A DNA stretch of 64,000 nucleotides, taken from Planctomycetota bacterium. GTDB taxonomy: Bacteria > Planctomycetota > UBA1135. Positions within the stretch are counted from its first letter, which is position 1. The number at the start of each line of letters is the position of its first letter. This document shows positions 16,175 to 24,159 of the stretch, one piece after another. The notes below the pieces were generated by a model. The model was not told the origin of the DNA. It did no database searches and saw only the letters and a program-made list of their open reading frames with translations. A program made the translations under genes and the position numbers. Where the stretch lies: assembly GCA_030748415.1 (NCBI GenBank), contig JASMMA010000004.1:86501-150500 (forward strand), written 5' to 3'.

Positions 16175-17589
16175 CTTTTCGGTGCCCGAACCAGGAGACG
16201 TGTCTCCTGCATGGCTTCCATTGCCCAACGAACGCCCTCTCGGCCACATCCGGATGCCTTGACGCCTCCATAGGGCATGTCATCTACCCGGAAAACGGTG
16301 CTATCTCCAATGATGACCTGTCCCACCTCTAAATTCCGAAAGGCGGAATTAATCCGTTGTTCATTATGCGTAAAGAGTGCCGCCTGAAGACCCCACCTTG
16401 TTTCGTTTACAGCATCCAGTGCCTTGGAGAAATCGGACCATTCTTCAACAACAAGAACAGGACCAAAAATTTCTTCATCCCATACTTTGGAGTTGTGGGA
16501 AACTTGGCTCAAAAGTGTAGGCTCGACAAAGTTGCCTACTCGATTTCCTCCGCAGTGAAGTTGAGCACCTTCTTGAATTGCTTCACGAATCCAACTTTCC
16601 ACACGAATAGCGGACGCTTCGTCAATCATGGGGCCAAAGTCGGTTTCCATTTCAGAAAGTGAACCTAAGCGAAGGTCTCGGATCCTTTGCCCGAGTCCAT
16701 CAATGACTTCACCTTGTATTCCTTGGGGCACCAGTAATCTTTGAAGAGAAATGCAAACTTGACCACTGTATGCAAAAGCTCCAATGGTGCATCGATTGAG
16801 AGCATCCTCCAGATTCCAGTCTTCGCATAGGATGGCAGCTGCATTCCCGCCGAGTTCTAGAGTCGTGTGAGCGTGTGCGGCGCGCCCCTTCAATTCCCAT
16901 CCCACACCTGCTGAACCAGTGAAGCTCAAATGCCTGACTAATGGGCTATCACTTAAGGGGCCGCACTCGTCAGGAAGTGCCGGGAGGATAGACCATGAAC
17001 CTTTAGGGAGGGGAGGGTCCACTCGGCAAAGAGCTTCTCCAAGAAGGAGAGCAGTAAGGGGAGTTTTTTCTGCAGGCTTTAGGACAAAAGGGCAGCCAGC
17101 CGCGAGTGCAGGGGCAATCTTGTGCATGGCAAGATTGAGTGGAAAATTGAAAGGGGTAATGAAGCTACAAACGCCAATTGGAAAGGGATGAATGACAGAT
17201 TCTCGATCCCCAAAGATGTTTTTTTTGCTCGTGTTAAGAAGTGCCTCTTCGGCCGCAATATTCAAAGTGCGAATTGCTCGAGCCACTTCGGAGGCAGCGT
17301 ACCGCTGAGGTTTTCCGGCTTCGTCTCGAATAGAAGAAGTAAAAGCATCCCCTTGGGAGTCCAGGATTTTAGAAAGGGACCGAATTCGTTTCGCTCGAGT
17401 GTCCGGAGTTTCGTTCAGTAGGGCTTGCCGTGAAGCTTCGGCCAACCGAATTGCCTCCTGTATATGAGTGGACTTGGCCAAGAATGCCAACCCCAAGAGA
17501 CTCCCATCCTCGGGTGCGTTGACAGGCAACTCGAAGAGTGAAGATTCTGGATTTCCAGCAAGGAAAAAAGGTCGTGGAGATTCAGGCAT
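16171..17589 (-). CDS. NAD(P)-dependent aldehyde dehydrogenase
   Basis: A 472-residue cytoplasmic aldehyde dehydrogenase that oxidises an aldehyde to an acid. The cofactor-binding TPFNFPLN is at about 145-152 and FVLKPAEKTP at 168-177. The glycine-rich FTGSAGVG follows near 223, the general base E245 lies in LELGGN and the catalytic C279 in YSGQVCISLQR. Length and motif order are normal for the family, closest in style to succinate-semialdehyde or glyceraldehyde-3-phosphate (GapN-like) members, but the substrate cannot be fixed. It is divergent from the kinase gene upstream and convergent with the symporter, sharing four bases at the stops. Confidence 0.93.
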   Translation of the reverse strand: MPESPRPFFLAGNPESSLFELPVNAPEDGSLLGLAFLAKSTHIQEAIRLAEASRQALLNETPDTRAKRIRSLSKILDSQGDAFTSSIRDEAGKPQRYAASEVARAIRTLNIAAEEALLNTSKKNIFGDRESVIHPFPIGVCSFITPFNFPLNLAMHKIAPALAAGCPFVLKPAEKTPLTALLLGEALCRVDPPLPKGSWSILPALPDECGPLSDSPLVRHLSFTGSAGVGWELKGRAAHAHTTLELGGNAAAILCEDWNLEDALNRCTIGAFAYSGQVCISLQRLLVPQGIQGEVIDGLGQRIRDLRLGSLSEMETDFGPMIDEASAIRVESWIREAIQEGAQLHCGGNRVGNFVEPTLLSQVSHNSKVWDEEIFGPVLVVEEWSDFSKALDAVNETRWGLQAALFTHNEQRINSAFRNLEVGQVIIGDSTVFRVDDMPYGGVKASGCGREGVRWAMEAMQETRLLVRAPKS

Positions 17590-17613
17590 AGGGGTAGGAT
17601 ACGCACTTATTGG

Positions 17614-19608
17614 ATGGGCTATGATGGTGCCAGGTCATTCCGCGCCTATTCAATTCCTCTCATGGAATCCGAAAACAAGAAAAAGAAACTGCAAGCTCTC
17701 TTGGACGCCGTTCAAGAATCGCAGAATCCTCCTCCAGTTGGAGATGAGACTGTCCAGGAAGATTCCGCCAATCGTTCAGGGTTGGATGTTGGCCAAACCT
17801 TGGGCGATTTTCGTTTAATCCGTGAGCTGGGTCGCGGAGGCATGGGTGTAGTTTATGAAGCTGAACAGATCAGTCTTCGCCGGAGGGTTGCCCTAAAGGT
17901 TTTATATCCAGGGCTTTCCAGTTCGGTTCGAACTCTTCACCGTTTTCACCGAGAAGCTGAGGCGGTCAGCCAAATAAGCCACCCAAGCATTATTTCCGTA
18001 TATGCAGTTGGCTCGGTGGGCTCGACACACTTTTTTGCCATGCGGTATTTGCCTGGCCCAAACCTAGCCCAACTTGTTGATCAGCTTCAGGAAGCCCAAG
18101 ATTCTGGGAAAAGTACAGTACTGATTGACTTGGGTGACGAGCCGATGGAAGCGCCAGGTGATGACAACGATTTCAGTTCAGTTGGTATTCCTGCAGCATC
18201 TCGTTTTCCTGTGCGAAACTATGTTTTTCAAGCAATCGAAGTCATCGCTCGAGTTGCAGAAGGTCTGAATGTTGCCCACAAAGAAGGGCTCATCCATAGA
18301 GATGTTAAGCCTGGTAACTTAGTCTTCGACCGAAGCGGTCAATTAGTCTTGACTGACTTTGGAATTGCAAAAGCATCCCACCAAACAACGATAACGCGTA
18401 CAGGAGAATTTATTGGCTCTCCTGGTTACATCAGCCCTGAGCAGGCGATGGCTCGTAGAGTTGAAGTGGACCACCGGACCGACATATATTCGCTAGGGGT
18501 CACGCTTTATGAATTCTTAACTTTAAAGCAGCCCTTTTTGGAGGATACCCTTGAAGCCACATTGAGAGCCATATTGACTCGTACTCCCTTGAGTCCTCGG
18601 AAACTGAACCCTCGTTTGCCGAAAGATATCGAGACTGTTGTCTTGAAGGCAATAGAAAAGGATCCGGACAAACGCTTTAATTCGGCTGGAGAAATGGCTG
18701 CCGAGTTGCGCAGGATTTTGAACTTTGAAGCCATTCAGAGTTCACCGATTGGCCCAATTACCCAGGCGGCGCGCTTAGTCCGCAGGCATCGGGCAGTAGC
18801 GGTTGCAATTTTATCTTCACTAGCTTTGGTAATTGGTGGATTTTGGATGTGGAGCCTTATGGAAAACAAACGCGAGGCTCAAAAGAAGCGCGAGGAAGTT
18901 GCGAGCTCAGTAATCCCGGAGGATCTGGGTGTTACAGAACTTCTTCATTTTGTCTCAAGTGAAGAAGGGATATTAGATGAAGAAATATTAGCGAAGATAG
19001 AAGATGCAAGAGGATCACTAAACGTGGAGAATCCTTCATTTTCCAAAACAGTCCAGAAAATTCGAGCAGCTGATACCCGTATTAAACTTGTAAAGAATGA
19101 AACCGGCGCCGCAGCCGACCGATTCTTGCCAAAGTTGGCAAGCGTGAAGATTCAAATGGTGAAAGCTCTTGAAAATAGAATCCTCCACGGCGACCTTCAG
19201 CCAGCTGGCGCGGCCGAGCTTCGACGCTATCTCAAAGAGTACCTCAATGACGCAGACACTTTAGTTGTGAAAAACACTGCCGTCACTCTTGGCCGTATTG
19301 GTGGTGGGATGGCAGTCGCAGCTCTCACCGATACTGTTTACCACTGGAATGAACGAATTCTTTCTGGTGATAAGGATTTACGCCCTGATTTTGTTGAAGC
19401 GATTGGATTTGTGGACCACCCTTCTGTTTTTGACGCCCTCGAAGAACTTTCCCGCCACGAAGAGGTGAAGGTTCGGCTTGAAGTCGTTCGAGCACTCCGA
19501 AATTCTAGCCATCCATCTAAATCAAAACTCCTTGAACGACTCGCAGAAAACGATTCCGACCCAGCCGTTTCAACTCTGGCACACGAAGTAATGAAGGAGC
19601 AACCATGA
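17614..19608 (+). CDS. Transmembrane Ser/Thr protein kinase with extracytoplasmic HEAT repeats
   Basis: A 664-residue Hanks-type kinase. Domain order: a short N-terminal linker; kinase domain about 65-375 with glycine loop GRGGMG (73-78), Lys95, HRD at 228-230 and DFG at 248-250; one membrane helix at about 394-414; then a domain rich in HEAT-like repeats (about 530-660). A hydrophilic insert of about 40 residues sits in the kinase C-lobe near 160-200. With the kinase in the cytoplasm, the HEAT part should face outward. The start could instead be ATG 17662; neither has a clear ribosome-binding site. Its stop overlaps the start of the ligand-binding lipoprotein gene by four bases (ATGA), suggesting a receptor-kinase pair. 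Confidence 0.92.
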   Translation: MGYDGARSFRAYSIPLMESENKKKKLQALLDAVQESQNPPPVGDETVQEDSANRSGLDVGQTLGDFRLIRELGRGGMGVVYEAEQISLRRRVALKVLYPGLSSSVRTLHRFHREAEAVSQISHPSIISVYAVGSVGSTHFFAMRYLPGPNLAQLVDQLQEAQDSGKSTVLIDLGDEPMEAPGDDNDFSSVGIPAASRFPVRNYVFQAIEVIARVAEGLNVAHKEGLIHRDVKPGNLVFDRSGQLVLTDFGIAKASHQTTITRTGEFIGSPGYISPEQAMARRVEVDHRTDIYSLGVTLYEFLTLKQPFLEDTLEATLRAILTRTPLSPRKLNPRLPKDIETVVLKAIEKDPDKRFNSAGEMAAELRRILNFEAIQSSPIGPITQAARLVRRHRAVAVAILSSLALVIGGFWMWSLMENKREAQKKREEVASSVIPEDLGVTELLHFVSSEEGILDEEILAKIEDARGSLNVENPSFSKTVQKIRAADTRIKLVKNETGAAADRFLPKLASVKIQMVKALENRILHGDLQPAGAAELRRYLKEYLNDADTLVVKNTAVTLGRIGGGMAVAALTDTVYHWNERILSGDKDLRPDFVEAIGFVDHPSVFDALEELSRHEEVKVRLEVVRALRNSSHPSKSKLLERLAENDSDPAVSTLAHEVMKEQP

Positions 19609-20750
19609 GGAAAATTAATTTCTGGAGCTTTTGCCTTTTGGTTTTATTGACGACCACCTGCGGAAAGGAGAAAGCCATTCGTATCGGAGTCATTCTTCCC
19701 CTGACCCCAAGTACCGAGGGTGGTGACGATCGAAGTGATGATGGGAAAGCGGCTCACAAGGGTTTGGAGCTTTTCTTAGAGGACTTGAAATCAAATATTA
19801 TTTTTGAAGTCCGCGACAATCGTGGCGACCCAGCCGAAAGTATTAGACTTGTTAGAGAGTTTGCTGATGCCAATGCCGCGATGATTATTGGTCCCTTTTA
19901 TTCAGATACAGCCCTAGCTGCAGGCGAAACCGCTCAATCAAAAGGCATTCCGATGCTTGCCCCATCTGCAACCTTGCCCTCAGTGACACAATCAGGTGAT
20001 TATGTTTTTCGTGCGTGCTTTCTTGACCGCCAACAAGCTGTGGAAATGGCGCGATTTGCCTATCAGGAGCGGGGACTTCGTCGGATGGTCTCTTTTTCTG
20101 ACTTGAATTATCCCTATTGCCTTGGCTTGAGCGAGGATTTTGAATCCGAATTTGCCCGACTCGGCGGAAGAGTTCTCCAGCGATACTATTTCCGATCTGA
20201 TAAAGAAGCTATTGAACAAATAGAGGAGATTGCAGCCGTGCATCCGGATCTTATTTATTTTTCTGCCTACGCAAAAGTAGTGGTTTCTGTTTTAGGGGCG
20301 GTCGGTCCTCGGTGGCGAGGGATTACCGTTCTTGGTGCTGATGGTTGGGACACTCCCGAACTTAAAAATGTCCATCCACCCCTTCCAAACGAAGTTTCCT
20401 TTTTTATTACCAACCACTTTGACCCTAATGAAGAAAACCCCCGCACGATTGATTTCTTAAATCGATTTGAGGAGTCATTCGAAGAACCTCCCGGACAATT
20501 ATCCGCTTTGGCCTACGACGCTTGCTTGCTTGCCGAGGCTGCTTGTCAGGCCGCTGGGGTTCGACTTACCCGCGATTCGGTGCAACGGAAACTCATGGAG
20601 TTGAGGGGGATTTCAGGTTTAACGGGCACCTTCTCATTTGATGAAGATGGAAACCCAAAGAAGTCTCTCGTTATCCAGCAACTTGTTATTCGAAATGAGG
20701 ATCCAAGTTTAGAGCTGGTAAAAAGGACCGCCGTACCCGACAAAAATTAG
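19605..20750 (+). CDS. Branched-chain-amino-acid-type periplasmic ligand-binding lipoprotein
   Basis: A 381-residue type I periplasmic binding protein (Peripla_BP_6/LivJ class). The N-terminus is hydrophobic and ends at a lipobox-like TTTC (about residue 19). The mature part starts IRIGVILPL and holds the family landmarks AHKGLELFLED, FEVRDNRGDPAESIRLV, MIIGPFYSDTALA and the ALAYDACLLAEAA helix. Such proteins bind amino acids, amides or other small ligands. No ABC permease or ATPase genes adjoin it. Instead it is translationally coupled to the transmembrane kinase, so a sensory role is a reasonable inference. Its stop shares the TTAG with the convergent panB stop. Confidence 0.87.
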   Translation: MRKINFWSFCLLVLLTTTCGKEKAIRIGVILPLTPSTEGGDDRSDDGKAAHKGLELFLEDLKSNIIFEVRDNRGDPAESIRLVREFADANAAMIIGPFYSDTALAAGETAQSKGIPMLAPSATLPSVTQSGDYVFRACFLDRQQAVEMARFAYQERGLRRMVSFSDLNYPYCLGLSEDFESEFARLGGRVLQRYYFRSDKEAIEQIEEIAAVHPDLIYFSAYAKVVVSVLGAVGPRWRGITVLGADGWDTPELKNVHPPLPNEVSFFITNHFDPNEENPRTIDFLNRFEESFEEPPGQLSALAYDACLLAEAACQAAGVRLTRDSVQRKLMELRGISGLTGTFSFDEDGNPKKSLVIQQLVIRNEDPSLELVKRTAVPDKN

Positions 20751-21670
20751 TCTTTTGTCCACTCGGTTGGGAGCTCACCTTGGAAAGAGTAGGACTCTTC
20801 CTCTGAAGGGAATTCGCCCTCTCGAATATCATCGGCGAGATGTCCGAGCGCTTTTCTGATTTCATCAGCGAGATTTGCGTAGCGACGCACGAACTTGGGT
20901 TGAGGCCCAACAGACAATCCAACGACATCGTGGAAGACCAAGATTTGCCCATCGCAGCCATCGCCAGCTCCAATGCCTATCGTTGGGATTTGTATTTTTT
21001 GAGTGATTGCGGATGCGACTTCAGTGGGGACCCCTTCCAAAACAACTGCAAACGCGCCAGCTTCCTGAAGAGCAAAGGCATCTTGAAGAAGTCCTTCGGC
21101 TCCATCAAGGTTGCGTCCTTGTATGCGGTAGCCGCCGCGGAGGTTGTAGGACTGGGGGAGAAGGCCAATGTGTCCAAGGACTGGAATATCTGCATTGACA
21201 AGGGCCTCAACTAAATGGGCTCGCTTTTGACCGCCTTCAATTTTAACTGCTTGAGCGCCGCCTTCTCGAACTAGGCGGAAAGCATTGCGGAGTGTTTCTT
21301 CTTGGCTAATGTGGTAAGTGCCAAAAGGCATATCGGCTACAACAAGTGGTCGGTCAACTGCTCGTTTCACGGCGCGAGTCGCTGAAATGATTTGATCCAA
21401 TGAAATTTTTAAAGTTGTTGCATGGCCCAAAACCACATTGGCCATGCTGTCGCCAACTAGGATTAAATCGAATCCAGCTTCATCCACTAGGCGGGCCGTT
21501 GGAGAATCATAAGCCGTCAAAGCCAGAATCTTTTGCCCTGTCCCCTTTCGGGCAAGAATTCCAGGGGCGGTTACCTTGGAGGGGATTGGCTTTTCCGCAG
21601 TTTGCGAAGCGGGGTTTGAGGTCTTGGGCATGTGCCCACCGTAGAGGGATGTTTCCTGGGAGTCGGTCAT
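20747..21670 (-). CDS. panB: 3-methyl-2-oxobutanoate hydroxymethyltransferase
   Basis: Ketopantoate hydroxymethyltransferase, the first committed step of pantothenate and coenzyme A synthesis: it adds a hydroxymethyl group from methylene-tetrahydrofolate to 2-oxoisovalerate. Key landmarks are LTAYDSPTARL, LILVGDSMANVVLGH, VVADMPFGTY, AVKIEGG, VLGHIGLLPQS and the IPTIGIGAGDGCDGQILV signature. Length is 307 residues from ATG 21670. A second ATG at 21631 (MPKTSNPAS) would drop 13 residues and is equally plausible, because homology begins well after both. No other pantothenate gene adjoins it. Confidence 0.95.
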   Translation of the reverse strand: MTDSQETSLYGGHMPKTSNPASQTAEKPIPSKVTAPGILARKGTGQKILALTAYDSPTARLVDEAGFDLILVGDSMANVVLGHATTLKISLDQIISATRAVKRAVDRPLVVADMPFGTYHISQEETLRNAFRLVREGGAQAVKIEGGQKRAHLVEALVNADIPVLGHIGLLPQSYNLRGGYRIQGRNLDGAEGLLQDAFALQEAGAFAVVLEGVPTEVASAITQKIQIPTIGIGAGDGCDGQILVFHDVVGLSVGPQPKFVRRYANLADEIRKALGHLADDIREGEFPSEEESYSFQGELPTEWTKD

Positions 21671-21732
21671 GGCAGGGAGGGGGGATGTCCCCGGATGCGT
21701 AGTTTAGCCATCCATGGTTACAATGGGGGCCC

Positions 21733-23004
21733 ATGTCTTTCCCCTCTAAATTCCTCCTTCTGACTTGGATGGCTCCGTTATTGATGGCTTCTTGCTCTTC
21801 TTCGGGAGAACGAGACCCATCTCCCTGGTTCATTGACGATCAATTGCCCTCAGCCTTCGAACAAACACAACCTGGTGTTTCAAATGAAAACCAGGCGAAT
21901 AGTTTTATTGAAGAACCTGTGCAAGGGGAGCAGAAAACAAGCCTAAATGAGCTTGCTCAACAAATCCTACATACGCCCGGTGAGGAGGACTCAGGTTTTC
22001 AATTCGGTACTGTGCTGGAGGCAGCAGGAGATTTCTCTTCGGCAGACCGTTCTCCTGGTATCCCTCGTTCAGGCCGGTTTAATAAAATCCGCATGAGGAG
22101 TGTAGAAATCAATGGCGAAGGCTCTGTTGGAGATTATGCCGATGCAAGATTTGCAATTGACATGTCTGATGGTGGTTCGGGTTCGGACTTTATTCTCAGA
22201 GAAGCAACCGCCTGGCTGAACATCATGCCATCTGGCTATCGATTGCGTGTCGGGAAGTACTTTGCCGATGTCGGTTCATGGAATGGCGTATATCTTCGCG
22301 ACTTTCCGTCTCCGAACTTGGATGGAGTGCGCCGAGAATTTTTGGGTGGAAACATGGCCGTTACAGGCGCTGAGCTTCATGGCGGCGAATCTGAAGATGG
22401 GTTCCGCTGGTCTTTGGGAATAGCAACTGATGTTGAGCGCCAGGATCCCGATGAGCCAGAGAATGGAACTGGAAGGACTGTTTCCTTGAACCGGATGGGA
22501 TTGAAAAATTGGGGCGCAAGCACCCGCCTTCAGTGGGGAGAACCGGAATCGGTTCAATTTGGAACTAGCGCATGGTTCTCGCCGGGAGAGGTCTGGACCG
22601 CAGATGGAACCACCGAAGAATTGCAAACAGTTTTATTGGATGTCGATGCCAGTCTCCCATTCCTTGGTGGCCAGCTCTCTGGTGAAATTTGGATGAAGCG
22701 TGGCGAGACCTATGACTCTGCTGGCGATGATCGTGCGAGCGCAACAGGATATTGGGGGACTTGGAGTACGGATCTCAGCACAAATTGGTTCTTGAATGCC
22801 CTCGGATCTCACTGGGAACATTTCCGGTCTCTGGAAAATAACGCTGGCCATTACTACTCGGGTAGCCTCGGTTACCGAATCAACGACAACCAACGCCTCC
22901 GCCTCTCCCTCTCCCACGAAAACCCCGGCCTCGGCTGGCAAAAATATTACGCCATCGGCTTCCAATGGATACTGAACCCGACCCTTTTTAACGATAAAAA
23001 ATGA
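21733..23004 (+). CDS. Porin-like outer-membrane beta-barrel protein with lipoprotein-type signal
   Basis: A 423-residue exported protein. The N-terminus has a hydrophobic stretch ending in LLMASC, which reads as a lipobox (Cys21). From about residue 85 the sequence alternates like a beta-barrel (FNKIRMRSVEINGEGSVGDY, LRVGKYFADVGSWNGV), with strands up to YYAIGFQWIL, resembling phosphate-selective or other porins. The last residues, ILNPTLFNDKK, are encoded by a 44-bp repeat found in inverted orientation at 24116-24159. The same peptide, with one change, ends the unrelated gene 24124-25449. The stop overlaps the next gene start as ATGA. Substrate or channel role unknown. Confidence 0.7.
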   Translation: MSFPSKFLLLTWMAPLLMASCSSSGERDPSPWFIDDQLPSAFEQTQPGVSNENQANSFIEEPVQGEQKTSLNELAQQILHTPGEEDSGFQFGTVLEAAGDFSSADRSPGIPRSGRFNKIRMRSVEINGEGSVGDYADARFAIDMSDGGSGSDFILREATAWLNIMPSGYRLRVGKYFADVGSWNGVYLRDFPSPNLDGVRREFLGGNMAVTGAELHGGESEDGFRWSLGIATDVERQDPDEPENGTGRTVSLNRMGLKNWGASTRLQWGEPESVQFGTSAWFSPGEVWTADGTTEELQTVLLDVDASLPFLGGQLSGEIWMKRGETYDSAGDDRASATGYWGTWSTDLSTNWFLNALGSHWEHFRSLENNAGHYYSGSLGYRINDNQRLRLSLSHENPGLGWQKYYAIGFQWILNPTLFNDKK

Positions 23005-23012
23005 CCCGGCTC
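22969..23012 (+). repeat. 44-bp inverted repeat, left arm
   Basis: This 44-base stretch matches the reverse complement of 24116-24159 with only two differences. It encodes the last residues of the porin-like protein (ILNPTLFNDKK), its stop codon and the ATG of the next gene at 23001. The variant base in this arm turns ATAA into ATGA, which creates that start codon. A weak internal hairpin (TTTTTA with TAAAAA) is present. Confidence 0.9.
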
Positions 23013-24095
23013 CCAGAGCCTCACGAGGTATGCCCGTCGAAGGGGCGGCTTGAAGGGCTCGATCTCGCTCGCTGCTTGGCCATCTTTGCAATGGTGTATG
23101 TGAATTATGAAGTGGTCTTGGCCTTTGGGGTGAAAGAGCCGTTCTGGATGCGCTCCCTGGCTTCGGCTTTTGAGGGTAGGGCATCTGCTTTGTTTGTCAT
23201 GCTGGCTGGTATCGGGCTCACGATGCTAAATTGCCCACGGTCAATCTTTCGCCGAGGTGTTTTTCTTCTTGTTTTTGGGTATTTATGGCAAGTTGTGTGG
23301 CCTGGCGACATTTTGCATTTCTATGCTTTTTATCTTTTTGCCGGCGCAGCAGTTCTAAAGTGCTCAGCTAAGGCTCTTCTCTTTTTTGCCTTGTTGGTTA
23401 CCTTGGGTTTTCTTGCCATGTTCAACTTGTTAGATTACGGGGCGGGATGGGACTGGTTGAATTTGGAATACACATCCTTCTGGGAACCTTCGGGTCAAAT
23501 TCGAAACTTGTTTTTCAATGGTTGGCATCCGCTTTTCCCTTGGCTAGCCTTTCTTTTTGTGGGAATGGCCCTTGGAAAATGGGGGATTGCTGAAGAAAAA
23601 AAATGCCGCAAGGCTCTTCTCTGGAGTGCCATTGTCTTTCTTGTTGTTTCCGTTGCTTCCAACTTCCTTAGCCAGCTTGAAGATAATCGCCCTCCTTTTG
23701 AAAAGATTGATTTCTGGTACAAATCGCCTGAATCCCTTTTTGGAACTGACTCGCTCCCCCCAGTTCCAGGCTATGTTATTTCGGCGGGAGCAAGCTCGGT
23801 TTTCATTATGGCTATTTGTTTAGAATTGGGGCGGCGAGAGATCCTCAAGAAATACCTCCAGCCTCTTGTCGTGACTGGGCAATTTGCCCTTAGCCTATAT
23901 ATCGCTCATATCCTATTTCTTTACGGGGGAGACTTAAATCCAAGCCCTGGGACAGAGCTTTCGACCGCTGGATGGAGGGCCCTTTATTTTTGTGTCTTTG
24001 CCCTCCTATTCGCAAACCTATGGCCTCGCCGCTGGCGAAAAGGCCCACTGGAATATCTCATGCGGCTTACTACGAAACCTGATAAAGCAAGATAG
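23001..24095 (+). CDS. Multi-pass membrane protein, DUF1624/DUF418 acyltransferase-like
   Basis: A 364-residue protein with about ten hydrophobic helices. The start pattern RLEGLDLARCLAIFAMVYVN, followed by FEGRASALFVMLAGIGLTML, is characteristic of the heparan-alpha-glucosaminide N-acetyltransferase-like (DUF1624) and DUF418 families, which probably acylate sugars at the membrane. The ATG lies inside the left arm of the 44-bp inverted repeat and overlaps the stop of the porin-like gene (ATGA). The gene fills almost the whole space between the two arms. Function is inferred only from family resemblance. Confidence 0.75.
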   Translation: MTRLPEPHEVCPSKGRLEGLDLARCLAIFAMVYVNYEVVLAFGVKEPFWMRSLASAFEGRASALFVMLAGIGLTMLNCPRSIFRRGVFLLVFGYLWQVVWPGDILHFYAFYLFAGAAVLKCSAKALLFFALLVTLGFLAMFNLLDYGAGWDWLNLEYTSFWEPSGQIRNLFFNGWHPLFPWLAFLFVGMALGKWGIAEEKKCRKALLWSAIVFLVVSVASNFLSQLEDNRPPFEKIDFWYKSPESLFGTDSLPPVPGYVISAGASSVFIMAICLELGRREILKKYLQPLVVTGQFALSLYIAHILFLYGGDLNPSPGTELSTAGWRALYFCVFALLFANLWPRRWRKGPLEYLMRLTTKPDKAR

Positions 24096-24115
24096 GTCTG
24101 GAAACTGAGCAACCT

Positions 24116-24159
24116 GAGCCGGGTTATTTTTTATCGGTAAAAAGGGTCGGGTTCAGTAT
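24116..24159 (-). repeat. 44-bp inverted repeat, right arm
   Basis: Read on the minus strand, this is the second copy of the 44-base repeat at 22969-23012 (42 of 44 positions identical). It encodes the C-terminal ILNPTLFTDKK and the TAA stop of the phosphodiesterase-family gene. The arms therefore point toward each other around the membrane protein gene, with about 1.1 kb between them. Confidence 0.9.

Noticed and set aside
22969-24159. A DNA inversion switch
   Set aside because: The arms are in the right orientation, but no recombinase gene is nearby and only one orientation can be seen. It is reported as an inverted repeat only.
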